From an uncultured Dysgonomonas sp. (GTDB lineage Bacteria; Bacteroidota; Bacteroidia; Bacteroidales; Dysgonomonadaceae): a stretch of 64,000 nucleotides of DNA. The notes below the pieces were generated by a model, which was given only the letters and a program-made list of their open reading frames with translations, was not told where the DNA came from and searched no databases. The stretch is from assembly GCA_900556485.1 (NCBI GenBank), contig USOX01000014.1, positions 1-64,000 on the forward strand, written 5' to 3'. Of this stretch, positions 27,373-36,934 are shown one piece after another. Both the position numbers and the translations under genes were made by a program. Every line of letters begins with the position of its first letter. Positions within the stretch are counted from its first letter, which is position 1.

Positions 27373-27466
27373 TCTCACATAGGGAGTAAGAACACTGACT
27401 CTTCTGTTCTTACTCTTTTACTTCTCTCTTTTTATTCAATTTACATCATTAAAAAGTCATTGAAAT

Positions 27467-28096
27467 ATGAAAACAAAATTCTTCATGTTGTGCATAAGCC
27501 TTGTGCTTTACACTTCAAATATATCAGCTCAGTGGACAGTCTGGGATCCGAGTAACTTTACTCAGAGTATTGTCAATACCAGCAAACAGATCGTGCAAAC
27601 ATCAACAACTGCCCAAAATATGGTGAACAATTTTAAAGAAGTTCAAAAGGTGTATAATCAGGGTAAACAATACTACGATGCACTAAAAGCTGTAAACGGA
27701 TTAGTCAAAGATGCCAAGAAGGTACAAAGAACCATTCTGATGGTCGGCGAAATATCCGATATCTATGTACACAGTTTTCAAAAGATGCTGTCTGATCCCA
27801 ATTACTCCATTGAAGAACTTAATGCCATAGCCAACGGATATACTCGTTTGTTGGAACAGAGCAATGATGTCCTAAGCGAACTAAAAGGTGTTGTGAATAT
27901 CAGTACACTTTCTCTTTCGGATAAAGACCGTATCGATGTGGTTAATTCCTGTTATGATGCGATGCTCGATTACCGGAATCTGGTTCGATACTATACAAAC
28001 AAGAATATCGGTGTTTCCTATTTACGAGCCAAGAAGAAAGGTGAAACAGCCCGTGTGAATGCTTTGTATGGTAATCCTTCGGATCGTTACTGGTAA
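27467..28096 (+). CDS. traI: TraI: DUF4141 periplasmic transfer protein
   Basis: A 209-aa protein with a signal peptide (residues 1-22, ending SNISA), then QWTVWDPSNFTQSIVNTSKQ, the characteristic start of the mature DUF4141 proteins. The rest is predominantly coiled-coil helices. It is comparable in size and topology to VirB5-type proteins. It is followed by traJ after 20 bp. Confidence 0.87.
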   Translation: MKTKFFMLCISLVLYTSNISAQWTVWDPSNFTQSIVNTSKQIVQTSTTAQNMVNNFKEVQKVYNQGKQYYDALKAVNGLVKDAKKVQRTILMVGEISDIYVHSFQKMLSDPNYSIEELNAIANGYTRLLEQSNDVLSELKGVVNISTLSLSDKDRIDVVNSCYDAMLDYRNLVRYYTNKNIGVSYLRAKKKGETARVNALYGNPSDRYW

Positions 28097-28116
28097 AATC
28101 CTAAATAAGAAGAAAT

Positions 28117-29109
28117 ATGGATTTCGATCAATTTCATCAAACCCTGCGGACACTTTATGATCAGATGATGCCCTTATGTGGCAATATGATCGGTATCGCT
28201 AAAGGAATAGCAGGACTGGGAGCCTTGTTCTATGTGGCATACCGTGTTTGGCAATCTCTTTCCCGAGCTGAGCCTATCGATGTCTATCCTCTGCTACGTC
28301 CTTTTGCTATTGGTCTTTGTATTATGTTCTTCCCGTCTGTGGTGCTTGGAACCATTAACAGTATTATGAGTCCTGTCGTACAGGGTACAAACGGGATGCT
28401 GCAATCCGAAACATTGGATATGCAAAAGTATGCAGAGGTGAAAGACAAACTGGAATACGAAGCTATGAAGCGTAATCCCGAAACAGCCTACCTCGTAGAC
28501 AATGAGATCTTTGAAGAGAAGCTGGATCAACTGGGCATTACCGATGTCGGGGAAATAGCAGGAATGTACATTGAGCGTGGATTGTATAATGCAAAGAAGT
28601 GGATACGGGAAGCTTTTCGGGAGATACTGGAAATAGTCTTTAAAGCAGCTGCATTGATTATCGATGTGATACGTACCTTCTTTCTGATTGTTCTTTCTAT
28701 TCTCGGACCGCTGGCTTTTGCTATATCCGTCTGGGATGGATTTCAATCGACACTTACTCAGTGGATCACCCGATACATATCGGTTTACCTGTGGCTTCCT
28801 GTTTCCGATCTGTTCAGTACAATACTGGCAAGGCTTCAGTCCTTAATGCTCCAATCGGATATTGAACGGATGCAGACCGATCCAAACTTTTCTCTGGATA
28901 GCTCAGATGCCATTTACATAGTCTTTCTCATCATTGGTATTGTTGGGTATTTCACTATACCGACTGTTGCGGGATGGATTATATCCGCAGGTGGCATGGG
29001 TAATTTCGGTAAGAATGTAAACAATACAGCAACCAAAGCCGGAGCAATGGTTGGTGGTGCTGGAGGTGCTGCTGCCGGAAATATTGTCGGACGCTTGAAA
29101 GGAAGATAA
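28117..29109 (+). CDS. traJ: TraJ: VirB6-like inner-membrane channel protein
   Basis: A 330-aa polytopic membrane protein. Hydrophobic segments lie near residues 25-45, 65-90, 175-205, 215-235 and 265-290, with conserved LPVSDLFSTILARLQ-like loop (here WLPVSDLFSTI). The C-terminus is Gly/Ala-rich (AGAMVGGAGGAAAGN). It matches TraJ of Bacteroides conjugative transposons and is VirB6-like in topology. It ends 3 bp from the stop of a minus-strand lipoprotein gene inserted into the operon. Confidence 0.87.
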   Translation: MDFDQFHQTLRTLYDQMMPLCGNMIGIAKGIAGLGALFYVAYRVWQSLSRAEPIDVYPLLRPFAIGLCIMFFPSVVLGTINSIMSPVVQGTNGMLQSETLDMQKYAEVKDKLEYEAMKRNPETAYLVDNEIFEEKLDQLGITDVGEIAGMYIERGLYNAKKWIREAFREILEIVFKAAALIIDVIRTFFLIVLSILGPLAFAISVWDGFQSTLTQWITRYISVYLWLPVSDLFSTILARLQSLMLQSDIERMQTDPNFSLDSSDAIYIVFLIIGIVGYFTIPTVAGWIISAGGMGNFGKNVNNTATKAGAMVGGAGGAAAGNIVGRLKGR

Positions 29110-29112
29110 TTA

Positions 29113-29577
29113 TTATGGAATATAGTATAATGCTTTTAATTGTCTGGTTGTGTATGAGTTTATGACATATTTCCAATCCACATGAAATACAGCACCTTGA
29201 ACTGATATAGGGTGCTTGTAATCAAGATAATTTGTAGCAAAAAAAGGAGAACTGGTTCGCTCTTCAATCTCTTTTGGAGAATAGATCGGAGATAGAGTAA
29301 AGTTATAATACGATCCTATTTTAATTTTCTTATCCTCACTATAATATAGCTTAGGCATATAATCTCTTTCTAAAATATAGAAGGTTGAATCATTCCTTTG
29401 GACTTGAATAGCGTATAAAAGCAGACCTTTTTCCGTATTCTCAATCTTATCAATATTCTTTATTAAGTATGATTTAGATGGTGTAATCAAATTTGAAGAT
29501 AATTCCTTTTTTGATTTACATGAACAAACTAAGACTATAATAATACCAATAAAGAATGTAAGCTTTCTCATAATCAT
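29113..29577 (-). CDS. Small lipoprotein, antisense insert between traJ and traK
   Basis: A 154-aa lipoprotein with a signal ending VLVCSC; the mature part begins KSKKELSS. Function not recognised; the body is beta-rich and contains two WK/YY segments near the C-terminus. It is transcribed against the operon and is tightly fitted between traJ (3 bp) and traK (46 bp). Small lipoproteins encoded inside conjugation operons can serve surface or entry exclusion; that is a hypothesis from position only. The upstream sequence is AT-rich and could be its promoter. Confidence 0.65.
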   Translation of the reverse strand: MIMRKLTFFIGIIIVLVCSCKSKKELSSNLITPSKSYLIKNIDKIENTEKGLLLYAIQVQRNDSTFYILERDYMPKLYYSEDKKIKIGSYYNFTLSPIYSPKEIEERTSSPFFATNYLDYKHPISVQGAVFHVDWKYVINSYTTRQLKALYYIP

Positions 29578-29623
29578 ACCGATTTTTTATAAAGATATAA
29601 AATCATATTAATCATTAAAAACA

Positions 29624-30247
29624 ATGGAATTTAAATCATTAAAAAATATCGAATCGAGCTTTAAGCAGCTCCGCATCTTCGGCATTATCTTTCTCTGTTT
29701 GTGTGCTGCTGTTGCAGGCTACTCCGTTTGGAGTGCCTACAATTTCGCGGAAGCACAACGCCAGAAGATATATGTGCTGGATAATGGAAAGTCCCTGATG
29801 CTCGCTCTCTCGCAGGACTTATCACAGAACCGTCCTGTAGAAGCCCGGGAACATGTCAGACGTTTTCATGAACTGTTCTTTACGCTGTCTCCCGATAAAT
29901 CTGCCATTGAAAGTAATATACAACGGGCATTACTCTTGTCGGATAAATCCGCTTTCAATTACTACAAAGACCTATCGGAGAAAGGATATTACAATCGGAT
30001 TATCTCAGGGAATATCAACCAAACAATACAGGTCGATAGTATTTCCTGTAATCTGGATGTCTATCCTTATCAGGTTATTACCTATGCACGACAGATGATT
30101 ATAAGGGAGAGTAATATTACCGAACGTAGCCTTGTGACAACCTGTAAACTCTTGAACTCTGTCCGTTCCGATAATAATCCGCATGGATTCAGTATCGAAG
30201 CTTTCGAAATACGGGAAAATAAGGATTTAAGGGTATTGGACCGATAA
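29624..30247 (+). CDS. traK: TraK: conjugation core protein (VirB8-like topology)
   Basis: A 207-aa protein starting MEFKSLKNIESSFKQLRIFG, the conserved start of the TraK family, with one membrane helix (about 20-40) and a periplasmic domain. Topology and place in the operon suggest a VirB8-type scaffold of the channel. It is followed by traL after 11 bp. Confidence 0.88.
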   Translation: MEFKSLKNIESSFKQLRIFGIIFLCLCAAVAGYSVWSAYNFAEAQRQKIYVLDNGKSLMLALSQDLSQNRPVEAREHVRRFHELFFTLSPDKSAIESNIQRALLLSDKSAFNYYKDLSEKGYYNRIISGNINQTIQVDSISCNLDVYPYQVITYARQMIIRESNITERSLVTTCKLLNSVRSDNNPHGFSIEAFEIRENKDLRVLDR

Positions 30248-30258
30248 AATGCTGAGTT

Positions 30259-30582
30259 ATGAAAGAGCGAATCAAAGAACTTGGTTATTGGCTGGAAGAT
30301 AAGTTAAAAGACCTCTGTGGAGAGATTACTCCTGATAAGAGATTGACCGTAATTGTCATCATGCTTTTATTCTTTACGATCCTGAACCTGTATTTCACAT
30401 TTACGGCAATCAGTAACTGGGGACGGGAACAGGAACGCAGGGATCAGTTAAAGATAGAGCATATCAAACAGTTGGAACTGGAAAAATCAAAGTCTCAGAA
30501 ATGGGACTTTGATTATCAGAATTTAGAATCTGAAATACCCGATAGTACTAATAACAAAACAGATCAATCATATGGCAGATAA
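30259..30582 (+). CDS. traL: TraL: DUF3989 membrane protein
   Basis: A 107-aa protein with one membrane helix (about 33-52, LTVIVIMLLFFTILNLYFTF) between a short cytoplasmic part and a charged periplasmic tail. It matches DUF3989/TraL in length and place. It overlaps traM by 11 bp, so the two are likely translated together. Confidence 0.83.
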   Translation: MKERIKELGYWLEDKLKDLCGEITPDKRLTVIVIMLLFFTILNLYFTFTAISNWGREQERRDQLKIEHIKQLELEKSKSQKWDFDYQNLESEIPDSTNNKTDQSYGR

Positions 30583-31858
30583 ACCAAAACTAAGTGAAGA
30601 GCAAAAACAAAAGCTAAAGAAATATGCGATTTTCGCATTGATGGCAATTGTTTGTGCCGGATGTATTTGGCTGATCGTATCTCCATCGGAGAAAGAAAAA
30701 GCCAAAGAGCAGATAGGTATGGGTTTCAATTCCGATATACCTGATCCCAAAGGAGATGGTATCATTGGAGATAAGCAAGATGCCTACGAGCAGGAACAGA
30801 TGAAAGAACGGCAGAAAGAGCGGATGCAATCCTTACAGGGTTATGCCGATATGTTGGAAAGTTCTAAAAGTGAACGGGTGACTATTAATCTGGATGATGA
30901 GCCTCAGCAGACAGTGAAGAAAGAAAAGGCACCAATTAATAATTCGGTATCGGCTTACAGAGACATCAATCGTACATTGGGCAATTTCTATGAGAAACCT
31001 AAAGACGATCCTGAAAAGGAAGAGATGAAAAAGAAACTGGAGGAACTTGAAGCCAAAATGCAGGATAAAGACAATAAGCAGTCGGCAGTCGATGAACAAC
31101 TACTCCTGATGGAAAAATCCTACGAGATGGCAGCTAAGTATATGCCACAGACACAGTCAGAGCCTCCAACTAATAATCCCAATTCGCTGAAAAGCAAAAT
31201 TGAGAGTTATGGGAAAGATAGCTCTTCTAAAAATGGAAAGACAACAATCAGTCCTGTTCGTCAAATACAAAAGAATACGGTTTCATCACTGGCTCAGAAT
31301 ATCAGTAACGAAGAATTGTATCAAATCTATGATCAGCCACGAAACACAGGTTTCAATACAATGGATGGGGAAATTGGGGTAAGTAGCAAGAATACAATCT
31401 CTGCAGTTATCCATGATGACCAGACCGTAATCGACGGACAGGTGGCCCGTTTGCGATTGACAGAACCATTAGTGGCTGGAACTTCCCTTATCCCTGAAAA
31501 TACCATTCTGACAGGTATTGCCAAGATTCAGGGTGAACGGTTGGATATACTGATATCGTCTATTGAGTATGAAGGAACAATCATTCCTGTAGAAATGGTT
31601 ACTTATGACACAGATGGGCAGAAAGGTATTCATATACCGGGATCATTGGAGATGAATGCTGCCAAAGAGATTGTCGCCAATATGGGAAACAGTGTTGGGA
31701 CAAGCTTTACCCTGACTCAGAGCACTGGAGCACAATTGGCATCGGATCTCAGTAAGGGAGCCATACAGGGTATATCGGCATATATGCAGAAGAAGATACG
31801 ACAGGTCAAGGTTACTCTCAAATCAGGTTATCGGATTATGCTGATGCCCAAACAGTAA
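30572..31858 (+). CDS. traM: TraM: VirB10-like conjugation protein
   Basis: A 428-aa protein with one membrane helix (about 15-33), a long charged and coiled-coil linker (60-230), and a conserved C-terminal beta-barrel-like domain: TVIDGQVARLRLTEPLVAG, then NTILTGIAKIQGERLDILIS. It matches TraM of conjugative transposons, the counterpart of VirB10, which spans the envelope and senses energy. It ends 52 bp before traN. Confidence 0.88.
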   Translation: MADKPKLSEEQKQKLKKYAIFALMAIVCAGCIWLIVSPSEKEKAKEQIGMGFNSDIPDPKGDGIIGDKQDAYEQEQMKERQKERMQSLQGYADMLESSKSERVTINLDDEPQQTVKKEKAPINNSVSAYRDINRTLGNFYEKPKDDPEKEEMKKKLEELEAKMQDKDNKQSAVDEQLLLMEKSYEMAAKYMPQTQSEPPTNNPNSLKSKIESYGKDSSSKNGKTTISPVRQIQKNTVSSLAQNISNEELYQIYDQPRNTGFNTMDGEIGVSSKNTISAVIHDDQTVIDGQVARLRLTEPLVAGTSLIPENTILTGIAKIQGERLDILISSIEYEGTIIPVEMVTYDTDGQKGIHIPGSLEMNAAKEIVANMGNSVGTSFTLTQSTGAQLASDLSKGAIQGISAYMQKKIRQVKVTLKSGYRIMLMPKQ

Positions 31859-31910
31859 AGAGTTTACAACTGAATAAAAACAAGTATTTATTAATCAAAG
31901 AAATAAAACA

Positions 31911-32876
31911 ATGAAGAAATATATTATTGTATTAGCATTGATGCTGACAACGATTGTTGCTCATGCGCAGAATGAAACAAAGCCAAAAGATATGCAGGAA
32001 GACCTGCAACAGGTATTAAAACCGACTTATGGGGACTATTACGAAGGACTGAGTAAGAAGATCACCTTTGACAGGATGATTCCACCATATGGTCTAGAAG
32101 TAACTTTTGAGAAGACTGTGCATGTTATTTTCCCTGCTGCAATTCGGTATGTGGACTTAGGATCGAGTAATATCATTGCAGGAAAAGCGGGAAGTTCGGA
32201 GAACGTGTTACGGATAAAGGCAGCCATCCGAGGTTTTGAATCGGAAACGAATATGGCTGTAATAACCGAAGAAGGAAGTTATTACACTTTCAATATTAAA
32301 TATGCAGATGAGCCGGAGAAGTTAAACATTGAAATGAAAGACTTTATGCATGATGGTATAGCGACCAACAGACCGAATAACTCGATGGAGATTTACCTGA
32401 AGGAACTCGGAAGTGAATCTCCCCGTATCGTTTACCTGATTAATCGCTCCATCTATCAGAACGATAAACGGATAGTAAAACACATCGGTTCGAAACGTTT
32501 TGGTATCCAGTATCTGCTCAAAGGTATTTATAGTCACAATGGCCTTCTGTATCTGCATACACAGATCAAAAATTCAACGAATGTTCCTTTTGATATTGAT
32601 TTTATCCGATTCAAGATTGTAGACAAGAAGATGGTGAAACTAACAGCTGTTCAGGAAACGGTTATCTATCCGCTTCGAGCTTACAATTTCATTTCTCAGG
32701 TTGGAGCTAATCAGACGGAACGAACCGTCTTTACCATTGATAAGATAACGATTCCGAATGATAAGCAATTAGTCATCGAACTCTTTGAAAAGAACGGTGG
32801 ACGCAATCAAACCTTTGTCATAGAGAACGATGACCTGATACGGGCAGAACAGATTAATGAATTAAAGATTAAATAG
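31911..32876 (+). CDS. traN: TraN: DUF4138 VirB9-like protein
   Basis: A 321-aa exported protein with a signal peptide (1-19, ending VAHAQ), then a beta-rich body with ITFDRMIPPYGLEVTFEKTV near residue 50 and FPAAIRYVDLGSSNIIAGKA near 75, both hallmarks of DUF4138/TraN. It is the outer-membrane-complex subunit comparable to VirB9. The gene is intact. Confidence 0.88.
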   Translation: MKKYIIVLALMLTTIVAHAQNETKPKDMQEDLQQVLKPTYGDYYEGLSKKITFDRMIPPYGLEVTFEKTVHVIFPAAIRYVDLGSSNIIAGKAGSSENVLRIKAAIRGFESETNMAVITEEGSYYTFNIKYADEPEKLNIEMKDFMHDGIATNRPNNSMEIYLKELGSESPRIVYLINRSIYQNDKRIVKHIGSKRFGIQYLLKGIYSHNGLLYLHTQIKNSTNVPFDIDFIRFKIVDKKMVKLTAVQETVIYPLRAYNFISQVGANQTERTVFTIDKITIPNDKQLVIELFEKNGGRNQTFVIENDDLIRAEQINELKIK

Positions 32877-32923
32877 ATTCAGCATCACAGACCCTATTAT
32901 TAAACACGAAATACAATAATAAA

Positions 32924-33505
32924 ATGTATAGATATAAAATAGCTTTAATAATCATATTGAGCCTTGTCCTTATCGGACAGGCTCATGCACAACGTTACTT
33001 GCCCGGACAAAAGGGTATTCAGCTAACAGGTGGTTTTGTGGATGGATTTAATCTGGAAAAGAAAGACGGACAGGCTTTCTTTGGTGGTATTGCTTTATCG
33101 ACTTATACCAAGAATGGCAACCGATGGACTTTCGGTGGAGAATACTTGCAAAAGTCATATGAGTATAAGGATAAACTGATACCCTTATCCCAGATAACAG
33201 CTGAAGGAGGTTATTATCTGAAATTCTTATCTGATCCAGGTAAAACAGTATTCTTTTCCATAGGGATTTCCGCTGTTACAGGTTATGAAACGATTAATTG
33301 GGGGAAGGAATTACTGTTCGATGGAGCAAGCATCACAACAGAGGATAATTTCTTATACGGTGGTGCAGTCAGCTTTGAAATAGAAACTTACCTGACTGAT
33401 AAGCTTGTATTATTACTCAATACTAGGGAACGGATATTACTCGGGTCGGACATAAATAAATTCCATACACAAATTGGTATGGGGATTAAGATAATTATAA
33501 ATTAG
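32924..33505 (+). CDS. traO: TraO: conjugal transfer protein
   Basis: A 193-aa exported protein with a signal peptide ending GQAHAQ, then RYLPGQKGIQLTGG, the conserved start of mature TraO. The rest is built from amphipathic beta strands, consistent with an outer-membrane barrel. Its stop codon overlaps the end of a converging minus-strand gene by 4 bp. Confidence 0.85.
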   Translation: MYRYKIALIIILSLVLIGQAHAQRYLPGQKGIQLTGGFVDGFNLEKKDGQAFFGGIALSTYTKNGNRWTFGGEYLQKSYEYKDKLIPLSQITAEGGYYLKFLSDPGKTVFFSIGISAVTGYETINWGKELLFDGASITTEDNFLYGGAVSFEIETYLTDKLVLLLNTRERILLGSDINKFHTQIGMGIKIIIN

Positions 33506-33786
33506 ATAAATCGTTCAAAACCATCAGCATATTTGGTCGGGAGGAATTCGATAATATCATAGGTTGCAACCTTATTGATATAGAACGGATCGGCTTTCAT
33601 AATTTCCAAAGCAAGCTCTTTTGTTGCTGCTCTGCAAAGGATAACACCTCCGGTACGAGGTTCTTGTCGTCCTGAAGCAATGAAATATCCTTCTTTATAA
33701 TTTATATCCAGATATGTGCGGTGCATACCCAGATATTTTTCAACCTCGCTTAGCGGTTTCTGATAGGTTAGAACGAAAATAAACAT
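33502..33786 (-). CDS. YciI-like protein, antisense insert between traO and traQ
   Basis: A 94-aa YCII-domain protein. It begins MFIFVLTYQKP, followed by LGMHRTYLDINYKEGYFIASG and a C-terminal IIEFLPTKYADGF, the typical dimeric alpha-beta-barrel pattern with conserved H. I chose ATG 33786; a longer frame to 33882 would overlap traQ. The enzymatic role of most YciI-like proteins is unknown. It is unusual inside a transfer operon and reads against it. Confidence 0.78.
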   Translation of the reverse strand: MFIFVLTYQKPLSEVEKYLGMHRTYLDINYKEGYFIASGRQEPRTGGVILCRAATKELALEIMKADPFYINKVATYDIIEFLPTKYADGFERFI

Positions 33787-33827
33787 AACATTCAAATTTG
33801 AAACAAAAGTAAAAAATAGAAATCGAT

Positions 33828-34256
33828 ATGAGAAGAATAGCATCATATATAATTTACACGATACTGATTGCATGTATCGCATGTGCCTGTAGCGACGATA
33901 TTGATATTCGCCAAAGTTATGAATTCAAGGTTACTCACTTACCTGTACCGAAAAAACTGAAAGTTGGAGAAACAGCTGAGATTCGGTGTCAGTTGAAGCG
34001 ATCAGGCAGATATGATAATGCAAAGTATTATTTGCGGTATTTTCAACCTGATGGTAAAGGGGAATTAAGAATAGATGACGGAACGGTATTTCTACCGAAT
34101 GACACTTATGAGCTGACTAAGGAAACGTTTCGGCTGTATTATACTTCTAAGTCGGAAGATCAGCAGGTAGTTGATATTTATTTCCAGGATAATTATCAGA
34201 ATACTTATGAGCTTTCTTTTTCATTTAATAATGATAATGGGGAGGAAGAAAAATGA
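33828..34256 (+). CDS. traQ: TraQ: DUF3872 lipoprotein
   Basis: A 142-aa protein with a lipoprotein signal ending IACAC, then SDDIDIRQSYEFKVTHLPVP, the hallmark of DUF3872/TraQ. It is the last recognised gene of the transfer operon. The primase gene traP, which lies before traQ in CTnDOT, is absent. Its stop overlaps a possible 35-codon frame. Confidence 0.84.
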   Translation: MRRIASYIIYTILIACIACACSDDIDIRQSYEFKVTHLPVPKKLKVGETAEIRCQLKRSGRYDNAKYYLRYFQPDGKGELRIDDGTVFLPNDTYELTKETFRLYYTSKSEDQQVVDIYFQDNYQNTYELSFSFNNDNGEEEK

Positions 34257-34360
34257 TGACAATGATGGTTATTTCATATGTGTTCACTTGGATAAGTATT
34301 GTTTATTCCTTGGTGACGGCTCCGAGTGATGTAGATTTATGGTGCGAGGAAGTTGAATAG
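34253..34360 (+). CDS. Possible small hydrophobic peptide after traQ
   Basis: A 35-aa frame overlapping the traQ stop by ATGA, beginning MMTMMVISYVFTWISIVYSL, with one possible membrane helix. The tight overlap and the terminator right after it suggest a real coupled gene, but the size and lack of any recognised family keep confidence low. Confidence 0.3.
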   Translation: MMTMMVISYVFTWISIVYSLVTAPSDVDLWCEEVE

Positions 34361-34370
34361 AAAAGGTAAA

Positions 34371-34404
34371 GAAAGTCGGATGATTATTTTGTCCGATTTT
34401 TTCT
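34371..34404 (+). terminator. Terminator of the tra operon
   Basis: GAAAGTCGGA pairs with TCCGATTTTTTC across an 11-nt loop (one G-T pair) and is followed by a T-rich tail. It separates the transfer operon from the cargo genes. The rest of the gap to 34700 is AT-rich with no gene seen; it must hold the promoter of the next operon. Confidence 0.7.
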
Positions 34405-34700
34405 TATTTGTATTTTTAATGATTAAATAGAGCCATTAAGAAATAACGGTGTTCTATACTGTATAATGCCTGATACTTACGGCCTAACCTAACTGATAGA
34501 AGAATGCAAAAATAAAGAATGGAATTATAAAGACGCATCGTTTTTACAATCAAAAAAAGTATAATTTGGTAAGTATCGCCATTTTGAACTTTCATTGAGG
34601 AAAAGAGCAAAAAGAAGCCTGTTTTGGGGAAAATCAAAGTAGCACTGTAAAAATAGAAGAATGTATAGATTGATCGAATAATAAATTAAAAATATAAGGT

Positions 34701-36416
34701 ATGGATTTAAAGCTAATAGTAGAACACAAGCATATATTTGGTAGTCCAACCCACAGTTTGGATTGTCTGTTAAAAGATATAGAAAAGGAACTTCTAGTAC
34801 GTATAGCAAGCAATCTTATTAAAGGCTTCTATGATGACATTCACTTTTTTTGTACATCTGGAAAATTCTTTTCTACACCAAATTCTGATTTTGCTTATCA
34901 TTTGCTTCTTTTATTAAGATATATGAATTCAAAAAGAACGATTACTATTTTTAACACTCATTCAAGTCTTTTCTTTTTGGAGAAGGTACTTTCTATGCCT
35001 AACGCAAATGTCGATAACCGAGAAACTCAAACAGAAATAAATTTATTAAAAGCATATTTGACTTTAAATCAAGAATTAGTAGAGAAAGAGAATAAGCTTA
35101 TTGAAAAGATTGAGACTTTGAATGCCGAAGAAAAGCTTGCGGCCTATTTATTCTATCAACCTTTGGCTTATAGTGATTTTGTTAATTATGATTACGGCTT
35201 AGAAGTTATGGCACAAACCGTAAAAGCTATTTTATTTTTTAAGTTTTGTGAGACCCATCTCTCTGAACATCTAAGATTATTTTGTGAAAAGTACAATAAA
35301 GAGAATTGGAAAGAGTATTTAAAATCCTATATGTTTATTCCTTATACCATGTTCCTAAATAAAAGTAAGGAAATTTCTATTATTTCATTAAAAAAAGAAG
35401 ATGCTGATTTTAACGACAACTATTCATTTCTGGACAAGTTCTGCATTAATAATGAAAATGTATTAAATGATAAGGATTTTACGAAAGTCAGAATGTATCC
35501 ATTATACAAAGAGAGTGATACCAATTATATCGTATTGTTTGATCTTTTTACAGCAGAAAGAATATACCGAAGCTTATACTTTGATTTCCGTGAAATAAAT
35601 GATAAAATAAATGAAACAAAAGAGGCTAAAGATCGATTAACCAACTTCAGACAATTTATAACAGACAATTTCTCTGAAAGAAGTATTTTATATGATCTTT
35701 TAGATAAAATTTTTAGTGGAGACGATTTCATTAATCTCAAAGGTTCTGATTATTTAAATGCAGAACCCAAGATTAAAGGAGAACCAGATTATTACGTGCG
35801 AAAAGACAATAATATATTTCTCTTTGAATCAAAAGATAATTTAATGAATGCTGAAATAAAATCATCTTATGATTATGATAAAATTACAGAGGACTTAGAT
35901 AAAAAACTAAATCAAAAAAAAGGAATAAAACAAATATGTAATAATATTGATAAAATACTAAAAAAACAATTACCAATAGATTCTGATTACGATAAAGATA
36001 ATGTAAATATTTATCCAATACTAGTTCTCCATGAAAGAATATATTCAAATATTGGACTTAACTATATATTAAATAAATGGTTTGAGGATAAAGTTAAGTC
36101 AATAAAAGATTCAATTCCTAATCCTGAAAGAATTAGACCCTTAGTCATCATTGATATCGATACATTTATATTATTACAGAATGTTGAACAAGGAGATGAT
36201 TTTGATTTTAAAAAATTATTAGAGAATTATTATAATAAAACAGAAAATATCACTATTGGAGAGGACGAAATTAAAGATGAGTCCAAACTCAGAAAAGCCT
36301 TTATTTCAAAATATTATTCTTTTAAAGATTTTGTAGAACCAATAATAAAGAAGAAAATAGCAGAAAAAGGTGCAAAAACATTTTTTAAAGATCTTGGAAT
36401 GGAGCTTTTCAAGTAA
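34701..36416 (+). CDS. Large PD-(D/E)XK-like protein, cargo/defence candidate
   Basis: A 571-aa protein of unknown family. The N-terminal about 340 residues are helical. A nuclease-like core follows: D in GEPDYYV near residue 361, E-x-K in FLFESKD near 374-376, and GIKQIC about 45 residues on. The C-terminal part has VLHERIYSNIGLNYIL and IIDIDTFILLQN. The gene is AT-rich compared with the tra genes, a sign of separate origin. It is the first of three co-directional genes (gaps 23 and 15 bp). The position right after the transfer operon is a usual cargo spot. Candidate role: nuclease effector of an uncharacterised defence system. Confidence 0.65.
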   Translation: MDLKLIVEHKHIFGSPTHSLDCLLKDIEKELLVRIASNLIKGFYDDIHFFCTSGKFFSTPNSDFAYHLLLLLRYMNSKRTITIFNTHSSLFFLEKVLSMPNANVDNRETQTEINLLKAYLTLNQELVEKENKLIEKIETLNAEEKLAAYLFYQPLAYSDFVNYDYGLEVMAQTVKAILFFKFCETHLSEHLRLFCEKYNKENWKEYLKSYMFIPYTMFLNKSKEISIISLKKEDADFNDNYSFLDKFCINNENVLNDKDFTKVRMYPLYKESDTNYIVLFDLFTAERIYRSLYFDFREINDKINETKEAKDRLTNFRQFITDNFSERSILYDLLDKIFSGDDFINLKGSDYLNAEPKIKGEPDYYVRKDNNIFLFESKDNLMNAEIKSSYDYDKITEDLDKKLNQKKGIKQICNNIDKILKKQLPIDSDYDKDNVNIYPILVLHERIYSNIGLNYILNKWFEDKVKSIKDSIPNPERIRPLVIIDIDTFILLQNVEQGDDFDFKKLLENYYNKTENITIGEDEIKDESKLRKAFISKYYSFKDFVEPIIKKKIAEKGAKTFFKDLGMELFK

Positions 36417-36439
36417 AAATAACTTTAGATAAGATTTCT

Positions 36440-36919
36440 ATGAATTGTTATAATCACCCAACGCAAATTGCTGTTGCTCAATGTTCAGATTGCAGCAAAG
36501 TACTATGCTCACAATGCGCAACAACATACTCTATCCCCATTTGTAATTCTTGTAACAAATCAAGGATAAGTAATGAGAGAAGTAGAATAATAAAAGAATT
36601 GCTATTTACCTTTATATTTGGAATAGGTGTTGCTTATTTAAACGGTAAATACATTTTCTTTCAGGAAACATCGTTTTCATTAAAAACGACAATATGGTAT
36701 TACATTATATTCATTTATATTTTTGCGGGAATAGTATCTGGCTGGAAAACATTGACAGCTATTACCCCTCGAATGTTTTTAGTGTTACCTATTATCGGAT
36801 GGTTAATATATTTTACTATAAAATTATTTTTAGCATTTTGGGTTGGATTAATAATGTTTCCAATTAGAACCATAAAGAATATTGTAAGATTAGTGAAAAT
36901 ACAAAAAATAGCTATTTGA
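36440..36919 (+). CDS. B-box-like zinc-finger membrane protein
   Basis: A 159-aa protein. The first 38 residues hold eight metal ligands (C3, H6, C15, C18, C23, C26, C35, C38) in a B-box-like pattern, as in small bacterial membrane proteins with that fold. Three hydrophobic segments follow (about 52-72, 82-103, 110-137), and a basic tail. The two flanking genes encode nuclease-like proteins and are close enough to share its transcript. It may anchor or sense for them at the membrane; this is inference. Confidence 0.65.
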   Translation: MNCYNHPTQIAVAQCSDCSKVLCSQCATTYSIPICNSCNKSRISNERSRIIKELLFTFIFGIGVAYLNGKYIFFQETSFSLKTTIWYYIIFIYIFAGIVSGWKTLTAITPRMFLVLPIIGWLIYFTIKLFLAFWVGLIMFPIRTIKNIVRLVKIQKIAI

Positions 36920-36934
36920 TTAATTGTAGTTTGC

